DNA of 64,000 nt from DASRDS01 sp035570055 (GTDB taxonomy: Bacteria; Gemmatimonadota; Gemmatimonadetes; Gemmatimonadales; Gemmatimonadaceae). The stretch covers positions 65,685 to 129,684 of the forward strand of contig DATMLM010000090.1 in assembly GCA_035570055.1 (NCBI GenBank), given 5' to 3'. A model generated the notes under the pieces. That model ran no database searches and was not told where the DNA came from. It saw only the letters and a list, made by a program, of their open reading frames with translations. Below, one piece after another: positions 7,079-16,006 of the stretch. Made by a program: the position numbers and the translations under genes. The number at the start of each line of letters is the position of its first letter. The stretch's first letter is position 1.

Positions 7079-9646
7079 TCAATTTCTGGCGGAGGGTGCG
7101 GCTGTCTCATCGCCTCCGGCGCGTGCTGAGCCTTGCTTGACGGCGAAGTGTTCATCGAACCAACTGAAGATCCGGTGCCACATGTCGCGGACATTCGCCG
7201 GAGATCGTTCGATGACGTGTCCTTCCCCCCAATATCGAACGAATGTGACGGGCTTGCCCATCCGGTACAATGCCGAAAAGAACTCGTCGCCTTGTTCTAT
7301 GCCCACGAAATCCATATCCCCCTGGATAATCATGACCGGCGTTTGGACGCGATCCGCGAAGTAATACGGGCTGTTGCGCAGATAGCGCCACAGATTGCTC
7401 CAGGGGCTCGTCCCCATTCTCAATTGCCCGGCCTCGAACAAGCCACGGATGTGTTGCATCTCGTAGCCGAAATCTGAGTAGCGAGCCCCAGGATCGATAT
7501 CACCGTACAGGGACGGGAGATTGTCAAAGCCGGCCAGCACGACCGCAGCGCGAAAGCGGTGCGTATACGTGATCACGCTGTAGGTACTGTAGCCACCAAA
7601 GCTTTGCCCCATGATGCCCACACGTGCCGGATCGGCGACCCCGATACGCGTCGCCTCATCAATGGCCGCGAGGACCCCCTTCGGGATGTCGATCATCGGA
7701 TCGCCCGCTTCGCCTTCGGGAGACACGGGAACACTCGGAATCAGCAGCGCATACCCGTGTGCTGGGATCAGGCTCAGGTTCAATCCCGACACAGACTGCT
7801 TGTCGAAAATATCGGACACCACCGTGTCTTGGACCATCACCCCGCCATATACGAATGCGACAAGCGGATAGCGTCGACCCGGTATGTATTCAATCGGTAG
7901 AAGAATCAGCGCCTTGAGTGAGTCTCCATCGGCTCCAACGTAGTTGATGAGCATCCGCTTGGCGTCAGCGATCTCTCGGAGTTTTTGATTGAGCGCGATT
8001 TTTCTATCAAACCGAGTCGTTTCTCCGTCTCCGACCCACAGAGTCGTGCCCGTTCGCTCGGCGGCGGTAAAAACAGTGAGATGGTGGGCTGGATCAGCAG
8101 CGACGAGATTCGCTTCCGGTGTGGGTCGTGGAACGAGACGCGGCGTCGCGTGGGTGTTCAAGGCTATCGCGTAAAAGTCGCCGTTTGCGGCCTGCGCGAA
8201 GAGCTCGTCACTCGGGCGCTCGCTCGTGGTGCGACTTGGCCAGGACCAGTCCAACCCACTGAACGGCGAGCTGTCTGACGACGCGCGAACGGGCGCCTCT
8301 CGCGCTCGGCCACCGTTGATCGATATGAGACGCCCGCCGGCAAGACCCAGCATCTCACCCGTGTCCGACGTCGCCTGGAGCTCAGACGGCACATCGGCCA
8401 GGCCGGATGTGATGTTCGTTCCGTTCTTGGTACTCGCGTCCCCCTGCGCATCGATCCTCCACCAGTCATATCGACTCGTGTCAATACCTGGCGCCGCGAA
8501 CACGGTCCTCTGAGCGAGGGCCAGTACCGTCCGACTCCCGATCCATGCTGTAGCGGATACCGCGAGATCGCGGTCGGTCAGCCGGCGAGCCGTGCCATTT
8601 TCGGCTGATATCAAATACGCGGTAGTCCCATACGCCTCGCTCGAGTCATCCTTGGCCACAACCGCGAGCATGCTACCGTCGGGCGACCAGTTATGCGGCT
8701 CCCCTCCGTCTTCAGGAATCCGCGGGTCCCGTATCGCGTCGATCCATTCAACAGGGGTGATCGAGTCCAGACGAGCAATTGCCAGCCGAGTTCGCCGCAC
8801 GGTGGCAAAGAAGTGGTTCACGTATCGGAGCCGGCGGCCCTCAGACGGTGAGATGCGTCCCGCGTCGACGATGAGAGCCGCGTGCCGCTTCATCGGATCC
8901 AGGATGATCTGCCAGAAATATCCTTCGGCGACGACTCGACTCTCGCCAGTTCGGACGTCAATGCGTAGTAATTGGCCCTGTGGCCGCTCCTTCATAGGTG
9001 TATCGCGTCCGCTTTCCAGCACGCTGACGGCCGGTTCAGTACCGGCCTCCGTCTTCGCCCACCCCTCCTGCGCGGCACGTTCGGTATTGCGGATCGATCC
9101 CCAGAGCGAACTGGGATACGCGCCACGCTGCCAAAAAGCTCCGAGTACAGTGACGCTGTCGAGCCACAGAATCGGTGTGCCAGGCCTCGATCGGTCGAAC
9201 ACTGCATGCGTGTCCACATCGCGATCGATCAATGGCCGAAGCGACGCGTCGCGCATCATCCAGATGTAAGGCGCCACCCTACCGTCGGCCGTACGCGCGA
9301 GAACGGCGAGGCGGATCCCATCCGGCGACCAAATCGGGTTCGACCACTGCGTTCTCCTCTCCGCGCTGCCCGTCAAGTTCCGCGGCGTCCCGCCGTGCCG
9401 TGGCACGAGCCAGACGTCGGCGTCCCTATCGTCCGGAGGGCCACCGGACCGCTTGATCACCACCGCCAGCCATTCCCCATTCGGCGACGGGACGACACTG
9501 TTGATCGACTGAAGCGAAATGACATCGTCGACAGTCATCGGCCGCGGCGTCTGCCCACGAGCCAACATCGGCAACGCTTGGAGCGCGCACATCCCCGACA
9601 CGCGGCGGAATGCCAGTGTGGCAGCCCACAGTGACCGCGATCTCAT
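7079..9646 (-). CDS. S9 prolyl-oligopeptidase-like hydrolase, probable lasso peptide isopeptidase
   Basis: 855 residues with an N-terminal hydrophobic signal (about 1-32, ending ARGQ). A propeller-like region follows, then an alpha/beta hydrolase with nucleophile GQSFGGYS, Asp in IIQGDMDFVG and His in WGEGHVIERS. Lasso isopeptidases of the AtxE type belong to this family and cut the macrolactam to linearise the peptide. The gene is last in an operon with FecR and a TonB receptor (1-bp gap to the receptor stop) and faces the precursors. The signal suggests a periplasmic site, matching import of the peptide through the outer membrane. General S9 identity is certain; the isopeptidase role is inferred from context. 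Confidence 0.88.
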   Translation of the reverse strand: MRSRSLWAATLAFRRVSGMCALQALPMLARGQTPRPMTVDDVISLQSINSVVPSPNGEWLAVVIKRSGGPPDDRDADVWLVPRHGGTPRNLTGSAERRTQWSNPIWSPDGIRLAVLARTADGRVAPYIWMMRDASLRPLIDRDVDTHAVFDRSRPGTPILWLDSVTVLGAFWQRGAYPSSLWGSIRNTERAAQEGWAKTEAGTEPAVSVLESGRDTPMKERPQGQLLRIDVRTGESRVVAEGYFWQIILDPMKRHAALIVDAGRISPSEGRRLRYVNHFFATVRRTRLAIARLDSITPVEWIDAIRDPRIPEDGGEPHNWSPDGSMLAVVAKDDSSEAYGTTAYLISAENGTARRLTDRDLAVSATAWIGSRTVLALAQRTVFAAPGIDTSRYDWWRIDAQGDASTKNGTNITSGLADVPSELQATSDTGEMLGLAGGRLISINGGRAREAPVRASSDSSPFSGLDWSWPSRTTSERPSDELFAQAANGDFYAIALNTHATPRLVPRPTPEANLVAADPAHHLTVFTAAERTGTTLWVGDGETTRFDRKIALNQKLREIADAKRMLINYVGADGDSLKALILLPIEYIPGRRYPLVAFVYGGVMVQDTVVSDIFDKQSVSGLNLSLIPAHGYALLIPSVPVSPEGEAGDPMIDIPKGVLAAIDEATRIGVADPARVGIMGQSFGGYSTYSVITYTHRFRAAVVLAGFDNLPSLYGDIDPGARYSDFGYEMQHIRGLFEAGQLRMGTSPWSNLWRYLRNSPYYFADRVQTPVMIIQGDMDFVGIEQGDEFFSALYRMGKPVTFVRYWGEGHVIERSPANVRDMWHRIFSWFDEHFAVKQGSARAGGDETAAPSARN

Positions 9647-9647
9647 G

Positions 9648-12422
9648 TTAGTAGTGGAACCGCACGCCTATCGTCGAAATGCGTCCAACCCGAGCGTTGC
9701 CGTTGTTTCCCTCGTAGGCCTGGCTATCCCCGAGGTTGTCAATGGAGATGAACGCCGACGCCCAGGGACTGAGTGCCTGAGTCACGCTCACGTTTTCCTT
9801 GACGAGGCTGGGATACTGTATCAGGAACGAGCGGGTGCTGAACTGACCGTTCGCCAGGGCATTGAGAAAGCCCGCATTACAATGCGTGTTGTCTCCCGAA
9901 AAATAGTACGCGAAACACGTATACATCTTCAGTTCGTCGTAGTCGGTCCACGGGCCGACGTAGGTCAATCCAGCTGCGATGGTCGTGCCGCGAAACAGCC
10001 GCGCCGAGAGAGTAGCCCCGCCATTGTGCCTCGGCACATCGAGCGTTTGGTCGCCTACGTGCAAGTCACCCGTGTATCCTGCCGCGAGTTTCTCGACGCG
10101 GCTGCGTGAATATCCGTACATCACGCGCAGTGAGAATCGGCCGACACCAGCTCTCGCTTCGAGCTCAACGCCTGTATTCTTCACGGTCCCGACCGTTTGT
10201 GTCTGAAACGTTGGCTGCGAGTCCGGCAGCTGCACTTGCTCGTTCAAATTTTCCGCGGTTTGATCGTAGTACGTCGCGCTGAAAGAGCCGAAGTGGCCGA
10301 AGAGGAGATCGAAGCCTCCGTCTCCTCCATATTGACGTTCCGGAACGAGGTGCGGATTGGCGAGCTGGATGCTGCCGCCCGACGCGTAGTATTCCTTTGC
10401 TCCCGCGTACGGCGGTAAGATCGCACTTCCCCACGATGACCGCACCTTGATGGTCGAGAATCCGAGTGAGTGCGAGTAGGCGATGCCGAGGCGAGGAGAT
10501 ATCGGTGCGCCGATGCTGTCACCAAAATCCGAATCCCAGTCCGCGCGCAAGCCTGCCGTCAGAAACAACGACTCAAAAATATCAACCTGCGCTTGCGCGA
10601 AGACACCGGTATTGTGCGAAGGGTACCGATTGTCGCTGAACGGCTGCGATGGATCGGTCGCGAGCTGGCCGAACACATTCAGCACACCAGTACTGCTCGT
10701 CGCGATATTGGACTCCGCCCAGTAGTCCGTTCCGACAATAAGCGTTCCGCTGACTGCCGATCCCAAATGCTCGGTCCATGACGAAGTGTATTTCAGGGAG
10801 ACTCTGTTGCGATTCGTATACGAGTACGACAACTCCGTGTCTGCCGGACTCGTGAGGCGTGGCTTCCGTTGCACCTCGCTCCAGTTATTCTCATCGTAGC
10901 CGATGGAAAACGTGTTACGCCACGACGGTATGGGCTGTACCCCCAATGACGCACCGACCGTGGCATTGGTGTACTCATCGGTGGTGTATGGCGGCACGGC
11001 AAATGCGCCCGACGGGGGTTCCGTCGTCTTGAGTTCCGGATTGAACGTGCTCGGGGCGTCGACGATGTGGTAGCGAGCGGATAAATCGAGCACGGTGATG
11101 CCGCGCCCATAATGGAATCCACCGTACACACTGGGTGTCGATTGCGCGGAGTAGGCGCCAAACGGAAGCCAATTATTGGTTTGTGTGTATCCGCCGCCGA
11201 CCGTGTAGCTGGCGTCCTGCGTCCCGCCTCGGACATCGCCTGAATAGTTCTGCCTGAATACCCCTCGAAATCCTGCGTATGGCGTCTGCACATCAGCCGC
11301 CGCCACCTGAGCATCGACAGACGGTCCGCCGTGAGTTGCGTCGCCGTGTTTCGTGAAAATCTGGATCACACCGTCGATTGCTCCCGAGCCATAAATGGCG
11401 GCCGCCTCCGGCCCGCGAATCACCTCGATATGATCGATGCTCGAGGGGTCCACCGGGCTCGCAGAGTTCTGGGCCACTTCGATTCCATCAATGAACGTTT
11501 TCACCTGTGTGCCACCCACATTTAAGTCGGTCGCACCACGCACCGTCAGATACGTCGAATTGGGGTTTTGGAAGAGATCGAAGCCCACGGCGGTTGGTAC
11601 GGATTGTCGAAACAGCTCATTCACGGTACGCGGTTGTTGTTGCGCAATCTCACTATCGCTTATAACCGTGATCGGCGTGGGGATGGATTTCACCTCAGTC
11701 GGCACGAGCGCGCCCGTGACAACAACTTGATTGAGCTGATTTGCGGACTGATCCAACGCGAAGTCGACAGTGGTCACTTGACCGGTTATCACCGTCACCG
11801 ATCGTTGCGCGACGACATATCCCACTCTTCGGGCCGTAACGGTATGCGTGCCAGTTGCGACGCGCGCGATACGAAACGATCCACTGTCGTTCGCGGTCGC
11901 CGAGTGAAAGGTACCTTCCACCGACACCGTGGCGTATGGAAGTGCTTGGTGAGTTTTGCTATCGGTGATGCGGCCGACAATGGTACCGGTTGTCGAATCA
12001 GGCGCTGGTTTCCGCACCTGACGAGCGACAATCGACGCCAGGCCATACGGTGCGATCTCGACGTCCACATCCGCGTCCAGCAAGATCTGCGTGAGAGCCG
12101 CCGCAACGGTGATATCGTTCGCATCGAGCGAAACCGCTGCACCCGATGGGAGGATCGCCGGCTTGAACGCAAAGCGAAGCGCGGTTTGCGCCTCGATCAC
12201 CTTCAGCGCTTCCGGAATAGTCGCGTTATGCAAGTGAAGCGCGACGTGCTCTCGCAGCACAGCAACGCTTCGAGCCTCGGCCCGCTCGATGTGAGTGCCG
12301 ATGATGGCATAGAAGGCCGGCTCACGCGATGCGAGTTGCAGCGGCTTCTCCGTCTGCGCACCGGCGCTGGCACAGAACACTCCCGGGACAATTAGGATTC
12401 CACACATCAAGTGACGCTTCAC
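9648..12422 (-). CDS. TonB-dependent receptor with STN and carboxypeptidase-like domains
   Basis: About 924 residues. I start it at GTG 12422 (KRHLMCGILIVPGVFCASAGAQ signal peptide) because GGAGG lies 7-12 bp upstream; ATGs at 12455 and 12434 are alternatives. Order: STN signalling domain (ALKVIEAQTALRFAF to VEIAPYGL), a carboxypeptidase-regulatory-like beta domain (GTIVGRITDSKTHQALPYATV), a plug (TGALVPTEVKSIPTPITV to VIRGPEAAAIYGSGAIDGVI) and a 22-strand barrel ending in an aromatic C-terminus (GVRFHY). STN-bearing receptors pass ligand binding to a FecR partner, which is the next gene upstream. The likely ligand is the lasso peptide. Confidence 0.92.
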   Translation of the reverse strand: MKRHLMCGILIVPGVFCASAGAQTEKPLQLASREPAFYAIIGTHIERAEARSVAVLREHVALHLHNATIPEALKVIEAQTALRFAFKPAILPSGAAVSLDANDITVAAALTQILLDADVDVEIAPYGLASIVARQVRKPAPDSTTGTIVGRITDSKTHQALPYATVSVEGTFHSATANDSGSFRIARVATGTHTVTARRVGYVVAQRSVTVITGQVTTVDFALDQSANQLNQVVVTGALVPTEVKSIPTPITVISDSEIAQQQPRTVNELFRQSVPTAVGFDLFQNPNSTYLTVRGATDLNVGGTQVKTFIDGIEVAQNSASPVDPSSIDHIEVIRGPEAAAIYGSGAIDGVIQIFTKHGDATHGGPSVDAQVAAADVQTPYAGFRGVFRQNYSGDVRGGTQDASYTVGGGYTQTNNWLPFGAYSAQSTPSVYGGFHYGRGITVLDLSARYHIVDAPSTFNPELKTTEPPSGAFAVPPYTTDEYTNATVGASLGVQPIPSWRNTFSIGYDENNWSEVQRKPRLTSPADTELSYSYTNRNRVSLKYTSSWTEHLGSAVSGTLIVGTDYWAESNIATSSTGVLNVFGQLATDPSQPFSDNRYPSHNTGVFAQAQVDIFESLFLTAGLRADWDSDFGDSIGAPISPRLGIAYSHSLGFSTIKVRSSWGSAILPPYAGAKEYYASGGSIQLANPHLVPERQYGGDGGFDLLFGHFGSFSATYYDQTAENLNEQVQLPDSQPTFQTQTVGTVKNTGVELEARAGVGRFSLRVMYGYSRSRVEKLAAGYTGDLHVGDQTLDVPRHNGGATLSARLFRGTTIAAGLTYVGPWTDYDELKMYTCFAYYFSGDNTHCNAGFLNALANGQFSTRSFLIQYPSLVKENVSVTQALSPWASAFISIDNLGDSQAYEGNNGNARVGRISTIGVRFHY

Positions 12423-12456
12423 GCCAACCTCCATCGAAACGAGTGACGAGTCCATG

Positions 12457-13515
12457 TCATTCGTGGGCACCCTCACGAGACGTTTTGGGAGCGAGGGTCA
12501 CCGACTGTCCGTTGCGAGCAACGCGTGCGTCGAGGGCACGGGCGATGACATCGAGTGCGACGTCCACTGGGACATCGGTAAGTGTGACCGTCAGCCGATC
12601 GTCAGCGAGCTTCGCGCTACTGAGATGCACGTCGATGTCATACCACCGATCGATCTGGGGTACGACATCCGCCATGCGGGCGTTCGTGAACGTCAAACGC
12701 CCTTGAGCCCAGGCCAGATAGCTGTCTACCGTCACGCCTCGCGTGACTCGGGCGGCACCGGCGGATTCAATGACCCCGAGGGTGCCGCGCTCCAGAATGA
12801 CGGGTTGGGCGGAGCCACTAAGCGAGACCGATCCGTCCGCCACCGCGACGAGCACCGTCTTGTCCCCGGTGTAAGCGCGCATGTCGAACTGCGTGCCAAT
12901 ATCCCGAACGCTTATGCCATTCGGCGCGATCACACGGAACGGTCGCATGGGATCATGCGTGACGCTGAAGACGGCCTCGCCGCTGAGATAGACCTGGCGG
13001 CCCGCAGCGGCGACGCGCAGCTCCGTCTCCGGCGCGAGCGTCACGCGTGTGCCGTCGCGTAACTCGACCGTCGCGCGCTCGCCGCGCGCCGTGGAGTACA
13101 CAGCGCGGATCGCCGGCGCCTCGGCCACTTGGCGGGGCGTCCGTCGGAACTCACGCCACGACGCGTAGGACGCGCCCGCGACGAGCAAGATCATCGCGGC
13201 CCAACGGGTGAGTCGGGTTACGCCATCGGCGCGTTGCGGATCCGAGGGGATTAGTGTGAGCGGCGCTTGTCGACGACTGGGTCGCGCCGAATCGGCGCCG
13301 AGCTGCGCGGCAAGTGCGCGCCACGCGGCGTTTCCGTCCGCGGTGGCATCAGGGGCGTCGGACGATACACGGTGTGATGATCTGAGTACGGCAACGATCG
13401 CCATCAATGTGCGACTCGCCTGGATGCGTCTTCGCATCATCTCACGCTCTTCCGGTGTTCCTTCACCGGCGACATACCGATCGAGCGCGACCCAGTCGAT
13501 TTCGTCGTCCGCCAT
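12457..13515 (-). CDS. FecR-type anti-sigma/sigma-regulator membrane protein
   Basis: 352 residues from ATG 13515 (MADDEIDWVALDRYVAG). The cytoplasmic N-terminus has the FecR sigma-binding pattern (DRYVAGEGTPEEREMMRRRI), then a membrane helix (MILLVAGASYASW) and a periplasmic FecR domain (TVELRDGTRVTLAPETELRV, VRDIGTQFDMRAY, GRLTFTNARMADVVPQIDRWYDIDV). It lies 34 bp upstream of the receptor GTG and is divergent from an ECF sigma gene. It should relay receptor occupancy to that sigma factor. Confidence 0.92.
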   Translation of the reverse strand: MADDEIDWVALDRYVAGEGTPEEREMMRRRIQASRTLMAIVAVLRSSHRVSSDAPDATADGNAAWRALAAQLGADSARPSRRQAPLTLIPSDPQRADGVTRLTRWAAMILLVAGASYASWREFRRTPRQVAEAPAIRAVYSTARGERATVELRDGTRVTLAPETELRVAAAGRQVYLSGEAVFSVTHDPMRPFRVIAPNGISVRDIGTQFDMRAYTGDKTVLVAVADGSVSLSGSAQPVILERGTLGVIESAGAARVTRGVTVDSYLAWAQGRLTFTNARMADVVPQIDRWYDIDVHLSSAKLADDRLTVTLTDVPVDVALDVIARALDARVARNGQSVTLAPKTSREGAHE

Positions 13516-13734
13516 TAGGCGGTCGCTCCGAGCGTCATGGCGGAGAGGACACGGCGACACAGGAAGGCCCCACACTCGTACTGCACGTGTGGCGCTAAGG
13601 CCCCGATCGCTGTTGCATCCGCGTAGCAGTCTTGTGGCGGGATGGCGAAGCTTGGACCGTTGCGGTCTTAGCGTGGACGCTAAGTCGCATCACCCTTGAC
13701 ACTGCGCTGCTTATTCGTAACAGTGGGCGTTACG
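13516..13734. promoter_or_regulatory. Divergent control region between fecR and sigma genes, with repeated CGCTAAG heptamer
   Basis: 219 bp between the two divergent starts. It holds CTTAGCG-TGGA-CGCTAAG at 13667-13684, a perfect 7-bp inverted repeat with a 4-bp centre, and another CGCTAAG at 13593-13599. A CTTAGCG also occurs at 15840-15846 upstream of the TPR gene. TTGACA at 13696-13701 resembles a -35 box but lacks a good -10. The region should contain promoters for both directions; the heptamer is a candidate operator. Confidence 0.45.
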
Positions 13735-14319
13735 ATGGCCGCTCCACGTTCGCTCGTCGGCAAGACACAGTCGGAACAAGAGCAAGTCGCCCGCATCCGT
13801 GCAGGCGACGTGCAGGCGTTCGAGTCGCTCTTTAAATCTCACTATCCCGACCTCCGCAACTTCGTCGACACATACGTCGATCGCGCCACGAGCGACGAGG
13901 TACTCCAGGAGCTCTTTCTCGCGCTGTGGCGGCGGCGGGAAGCATGGGCTCCGGCCGGTGGCGTCCGAGCGTATCTGTTCGCTGCCGCACGCAATCAGGC
14001 GCTCAACGCGATTCGGCAACGGAAAAGCGCTTCGCGTGTCGTGGAAGAATGTGCCGCCGATGGATCCATCCCCGGTGCGAACCAATCGGATCGGAATCCA
14101 GCGCAGCAGCTCTCGACGAACGAGATCGAATCAGCCTGTCGCGAAGCGATCCACAATCTGCCAGAGTCAAATCGTCTGGTGATGATGCTCCGCTGGGACT
14201 ATGGAATGAGCCACGCCGAGATCGCGTTCGTTCTCGGCACGTCCATCAAAGGAGTAGAGGCGGAACTGGGCCGCGGCCTCAAGACCCTCGGCACTCGCCT
14301 CAGCTGGATTCGCGCGTAG
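13735..14319 (+). CDS. ECF sigma factor (FecI-like) of the lasso uptake system
   Basis: 194 residues from ATG 13735; an upstream GTG at 13726 and TTG at 13696 are possible. Region 2 is clear (DVQAFESLFKSHYPDLRNFVDTYV, DEVLQELFLALWRRREAW, VRAYLFAAARNQALNAIRQRK). Region 4 is clear (ACREAIHNLPESNRLVMMLRWDYGMSHAEIAFVLGTSIKGVEAELGRGLKTL). It is divergent from FecR, the layout of sigma/FecR/receptor signalling sets. Its targets probably include the divergent operon. Confidence 0.92.
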   Translation: MAAPRSLVGKTQSEQEQVARIRAGDVQAFESLFKSHYPDLRNFVDTYVDRATSDEVLQELFLALWRRREAWAPAGGVRAYLFAAARNQALNAIRQRKSASRVVEECAADGSIPGANQSDRNPAQQLSTNEIESACREAIHNLPESNRLVMMLRWDYGMSHAEIAFVLGTSIKGVEAELGRGLKTLGTRLSWIRA

Positions 14320-14431
14320 TCGCCGCAATCCGCCAGGTGGGTCCTAAGCCCGCCCGCAGACGCACTTTGCGCCCACTATAGGAACGCATAGCTTCGGCTG
14401 TCCGTTTGTTTACCTCTCGGCCGGAGGTCGC

Positions 14432-14563
14432 ATGCGTCCCCGCGTTGCCCTGCTCCTCGCAGTTGTTACTGCGGTCCTAGCAGCATGCACGAGCGCAACC
14501 GCACCCGTTCATCAGGATTGTGGTGGTGGCGGAGGAATGACGTCAGGTAGTACCTGCAGCTAA
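14432..14563 (+). CDS. Tiny lipoprotein (43 residues)
   Basis: ATG 14432 follows a strong ribosome site (GGAGG, 5-bp spacing). The peptide has a basic start, a hydrophobic helix and a lipobox (VLAAC at residues 15-19), then a short tail TSATAPVHQDC with a run of five Gly and TSGSTCS. After lipidation the mature part would be 25 residues with two free cysteines. The last 4 bp overlap the stop of the convergent TPR gene. Function unknown; the Gly-rich, Cys-bracketed tail is unusual. Too short for normal gene calling. Confidence 0.65.
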   Translation: MRPRVALLLAVVTAVLAACTSATAPVHQDCGGGGGMTSGSTCS

Positions 14564-15825
14564 GCGATCGCTTTCCGACACTCCGACCGGCGGCCGTTTT
14601 GCCACGCCACTACGGCCGCCGGCGTCCGGTCAATCAGCAGTCGTAAGTCGGGTGGCGCGGTTGGCGGTGTCTCGAGGACCGGCGCTTTCGACTCCAGTGA
14701 CGTGAGCGACGCCGAGACATCGTCGTCGAGCTCCGTGATGCGATAACGGCGCACGACGTATTGTGCCTTCGTGAGCTCGCGCCGGGCCAACAACGGCTGA
14801 TCGAAACGGAGCCACCCCCAGGCCGCGAAGAGGTGGTAGTGCGCGAGCTGGCGAACCGGCAGTCGGACGCGGGACAAGCTCCGACGGTATCCATCGAACA
14901 GTTGCTCATTGTCATCGAGCGCGGCGATGCGCATAAGGTTCACCGTCGCACCCCACCGCTGCACCTGCTCGACCGAATCTCGCTCGAGAATCACCAGGAC
15001 ATCGCGGGCGATATCGTGATAGCCGAATTTCAGCACCGCTAACGCGATATCGGCGAGCACCCGGTCCGCCCCCGCATCCGTGCCGTATTCGCGCAGCGCC
15101 TGGAAGTAGAGCGACAGCGCGCGGACGTCGTCGCCGCGATGGAAGGCGGTGACGCCACGATCGTGCGTTGCACGTGCCCGTACATCCGGCAGCTCCGCGA
15201 ATGTCGCGTCGGCGATCACGTCGTCCAGGATGCACTCGGCGGCCATATAGTTGCCCCGGATCCGGTCGATACTCGCTTCAGAGATCCGCAAGCAGAGATC
15301 GGATCGAAAGTCACCCCGAGCCGAGGCGAACGAACGGCCGGCCTGAAATATCTCTATCGCCCTGTCTTGCCGCCCGCGCGCCAGCAAGCATTGACCGAGT
15401 CGGTCGTAGGCCTGCGGCACGATCTGCTGCTCCGCGGTCGTGCGCGCGTGGCGAATGATCGTTCGGCATGCGTCGCTCGCGAGCGCCCATTCAGCCGTGA
15501 GCCAGAGTGACTCACCATATGCGCGGGTGCGGTCCAGCACGCAGGAGCCTTCGTTGTCCTTTCGCCCGCTTGCCTCGCCGAGCAACGCCTCGCCGAGCGA
15601 CCGAAGCGCGCGGCGCTCCGGGGCGTCGACATCCATCATATTGATCGCCCGCTCCAGGGCGCGCAGACCGGCGTCGGGGAGGGGGTCTTCAGTCGCCCAT
15701 GCGTCGATCAACCGCATCGCGACCAGCCCGGCCAGGGTACACCGCCACCCCGAGCTCTGCTCGCTCGGTGCATCCGCGAGGGCCCGGAAATACGCCATAT
15801 GCGGAAGACCGGGCCGGTAACTCAC
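14560..15825 (-). CDS. TPR-like helical repeat protein of unknown function
   Basis: 421 residues, mostly paired helices with TPR spacing (YDRLGQCLLARGRQDRAIEIFQAG, RATHDRGVTAFHRGDDVRALSLYFQALREYG, VLADIALAVLKFGYHDIARDVL). No signal peptide or membrane helix, so probably cytoplasmic. The start is either GTG 15825 or ATG 15798 (MAYFRALADAP). It converges on the tiny lipoprotein gene with a 4-bp overlap, and a CTTAGCG motif like that near the sigma gene lies 15 bp upstream. No enzyme motif is seen. Confidence 0.7.
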   Translation of the reverse strand: MSYRPGLPHMAYFRALADAPSEQSSGWRCTLAGLVAMRLIDAWATEDPLPDAGLRALERAINMMDVDAPERRALRSLGEALLGEASGRKDNEGSCVLDRTRAYGESLWLTAEWALASDACRTIIRHARTTAEQQIVPQAYDRLGQCLLARGRQDRAIEIFQAGRSFASARGDFRSDLCLRISEASIDRIRGNYMAAECILDDVIADATFAELPDVRARATHDRGVTAFHRGDDVRALSLYFQALREYGTDAGADRVLADIALAVLKFGYHDIARDVLVILERDSVEQVQRWGATVNLMRIAALDDNEQLFDGYRRSLSRVRLPVRQLAHYHLFAAWGWLRFDQPLLARRELTKAQYVVRRYRITELDDDVSASLTSLESKAPVLETPPTAPPDLRLLIDRTPAAVVAWQNGRRSECRKAIA

Positions 15826-16006
15826 GCGCGCCCCGCGGCCTTAGCGGCACTGGGACAGTATTGGGACAGTTTCACAGCCTTGTGAGTGGAAAACACGCGC
15901 CCATTTTAGGGTGGCGCTGTCTCTGCTGCAAGACGTGACAAACTGAACAGTGTAGACCGCCCTTCCTTGCCCTAATACGTCGGTTTGCCCACCTTACTGA
16001 ATTGTG

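Noticed and set aside
8592..9269. 225-residue plus-strand frame opposite the S9 gene
   Set aside because: Lies wholly opposite a coding region with clear catalytic motifs and has Ser/Arg-rich low-complexity composition.
11568..12395. 275-residue plus-strand frame opposite the TonB receptor
   Set aside because: Shadow of the receptor STN and plug coding sequence; no domain pattern.
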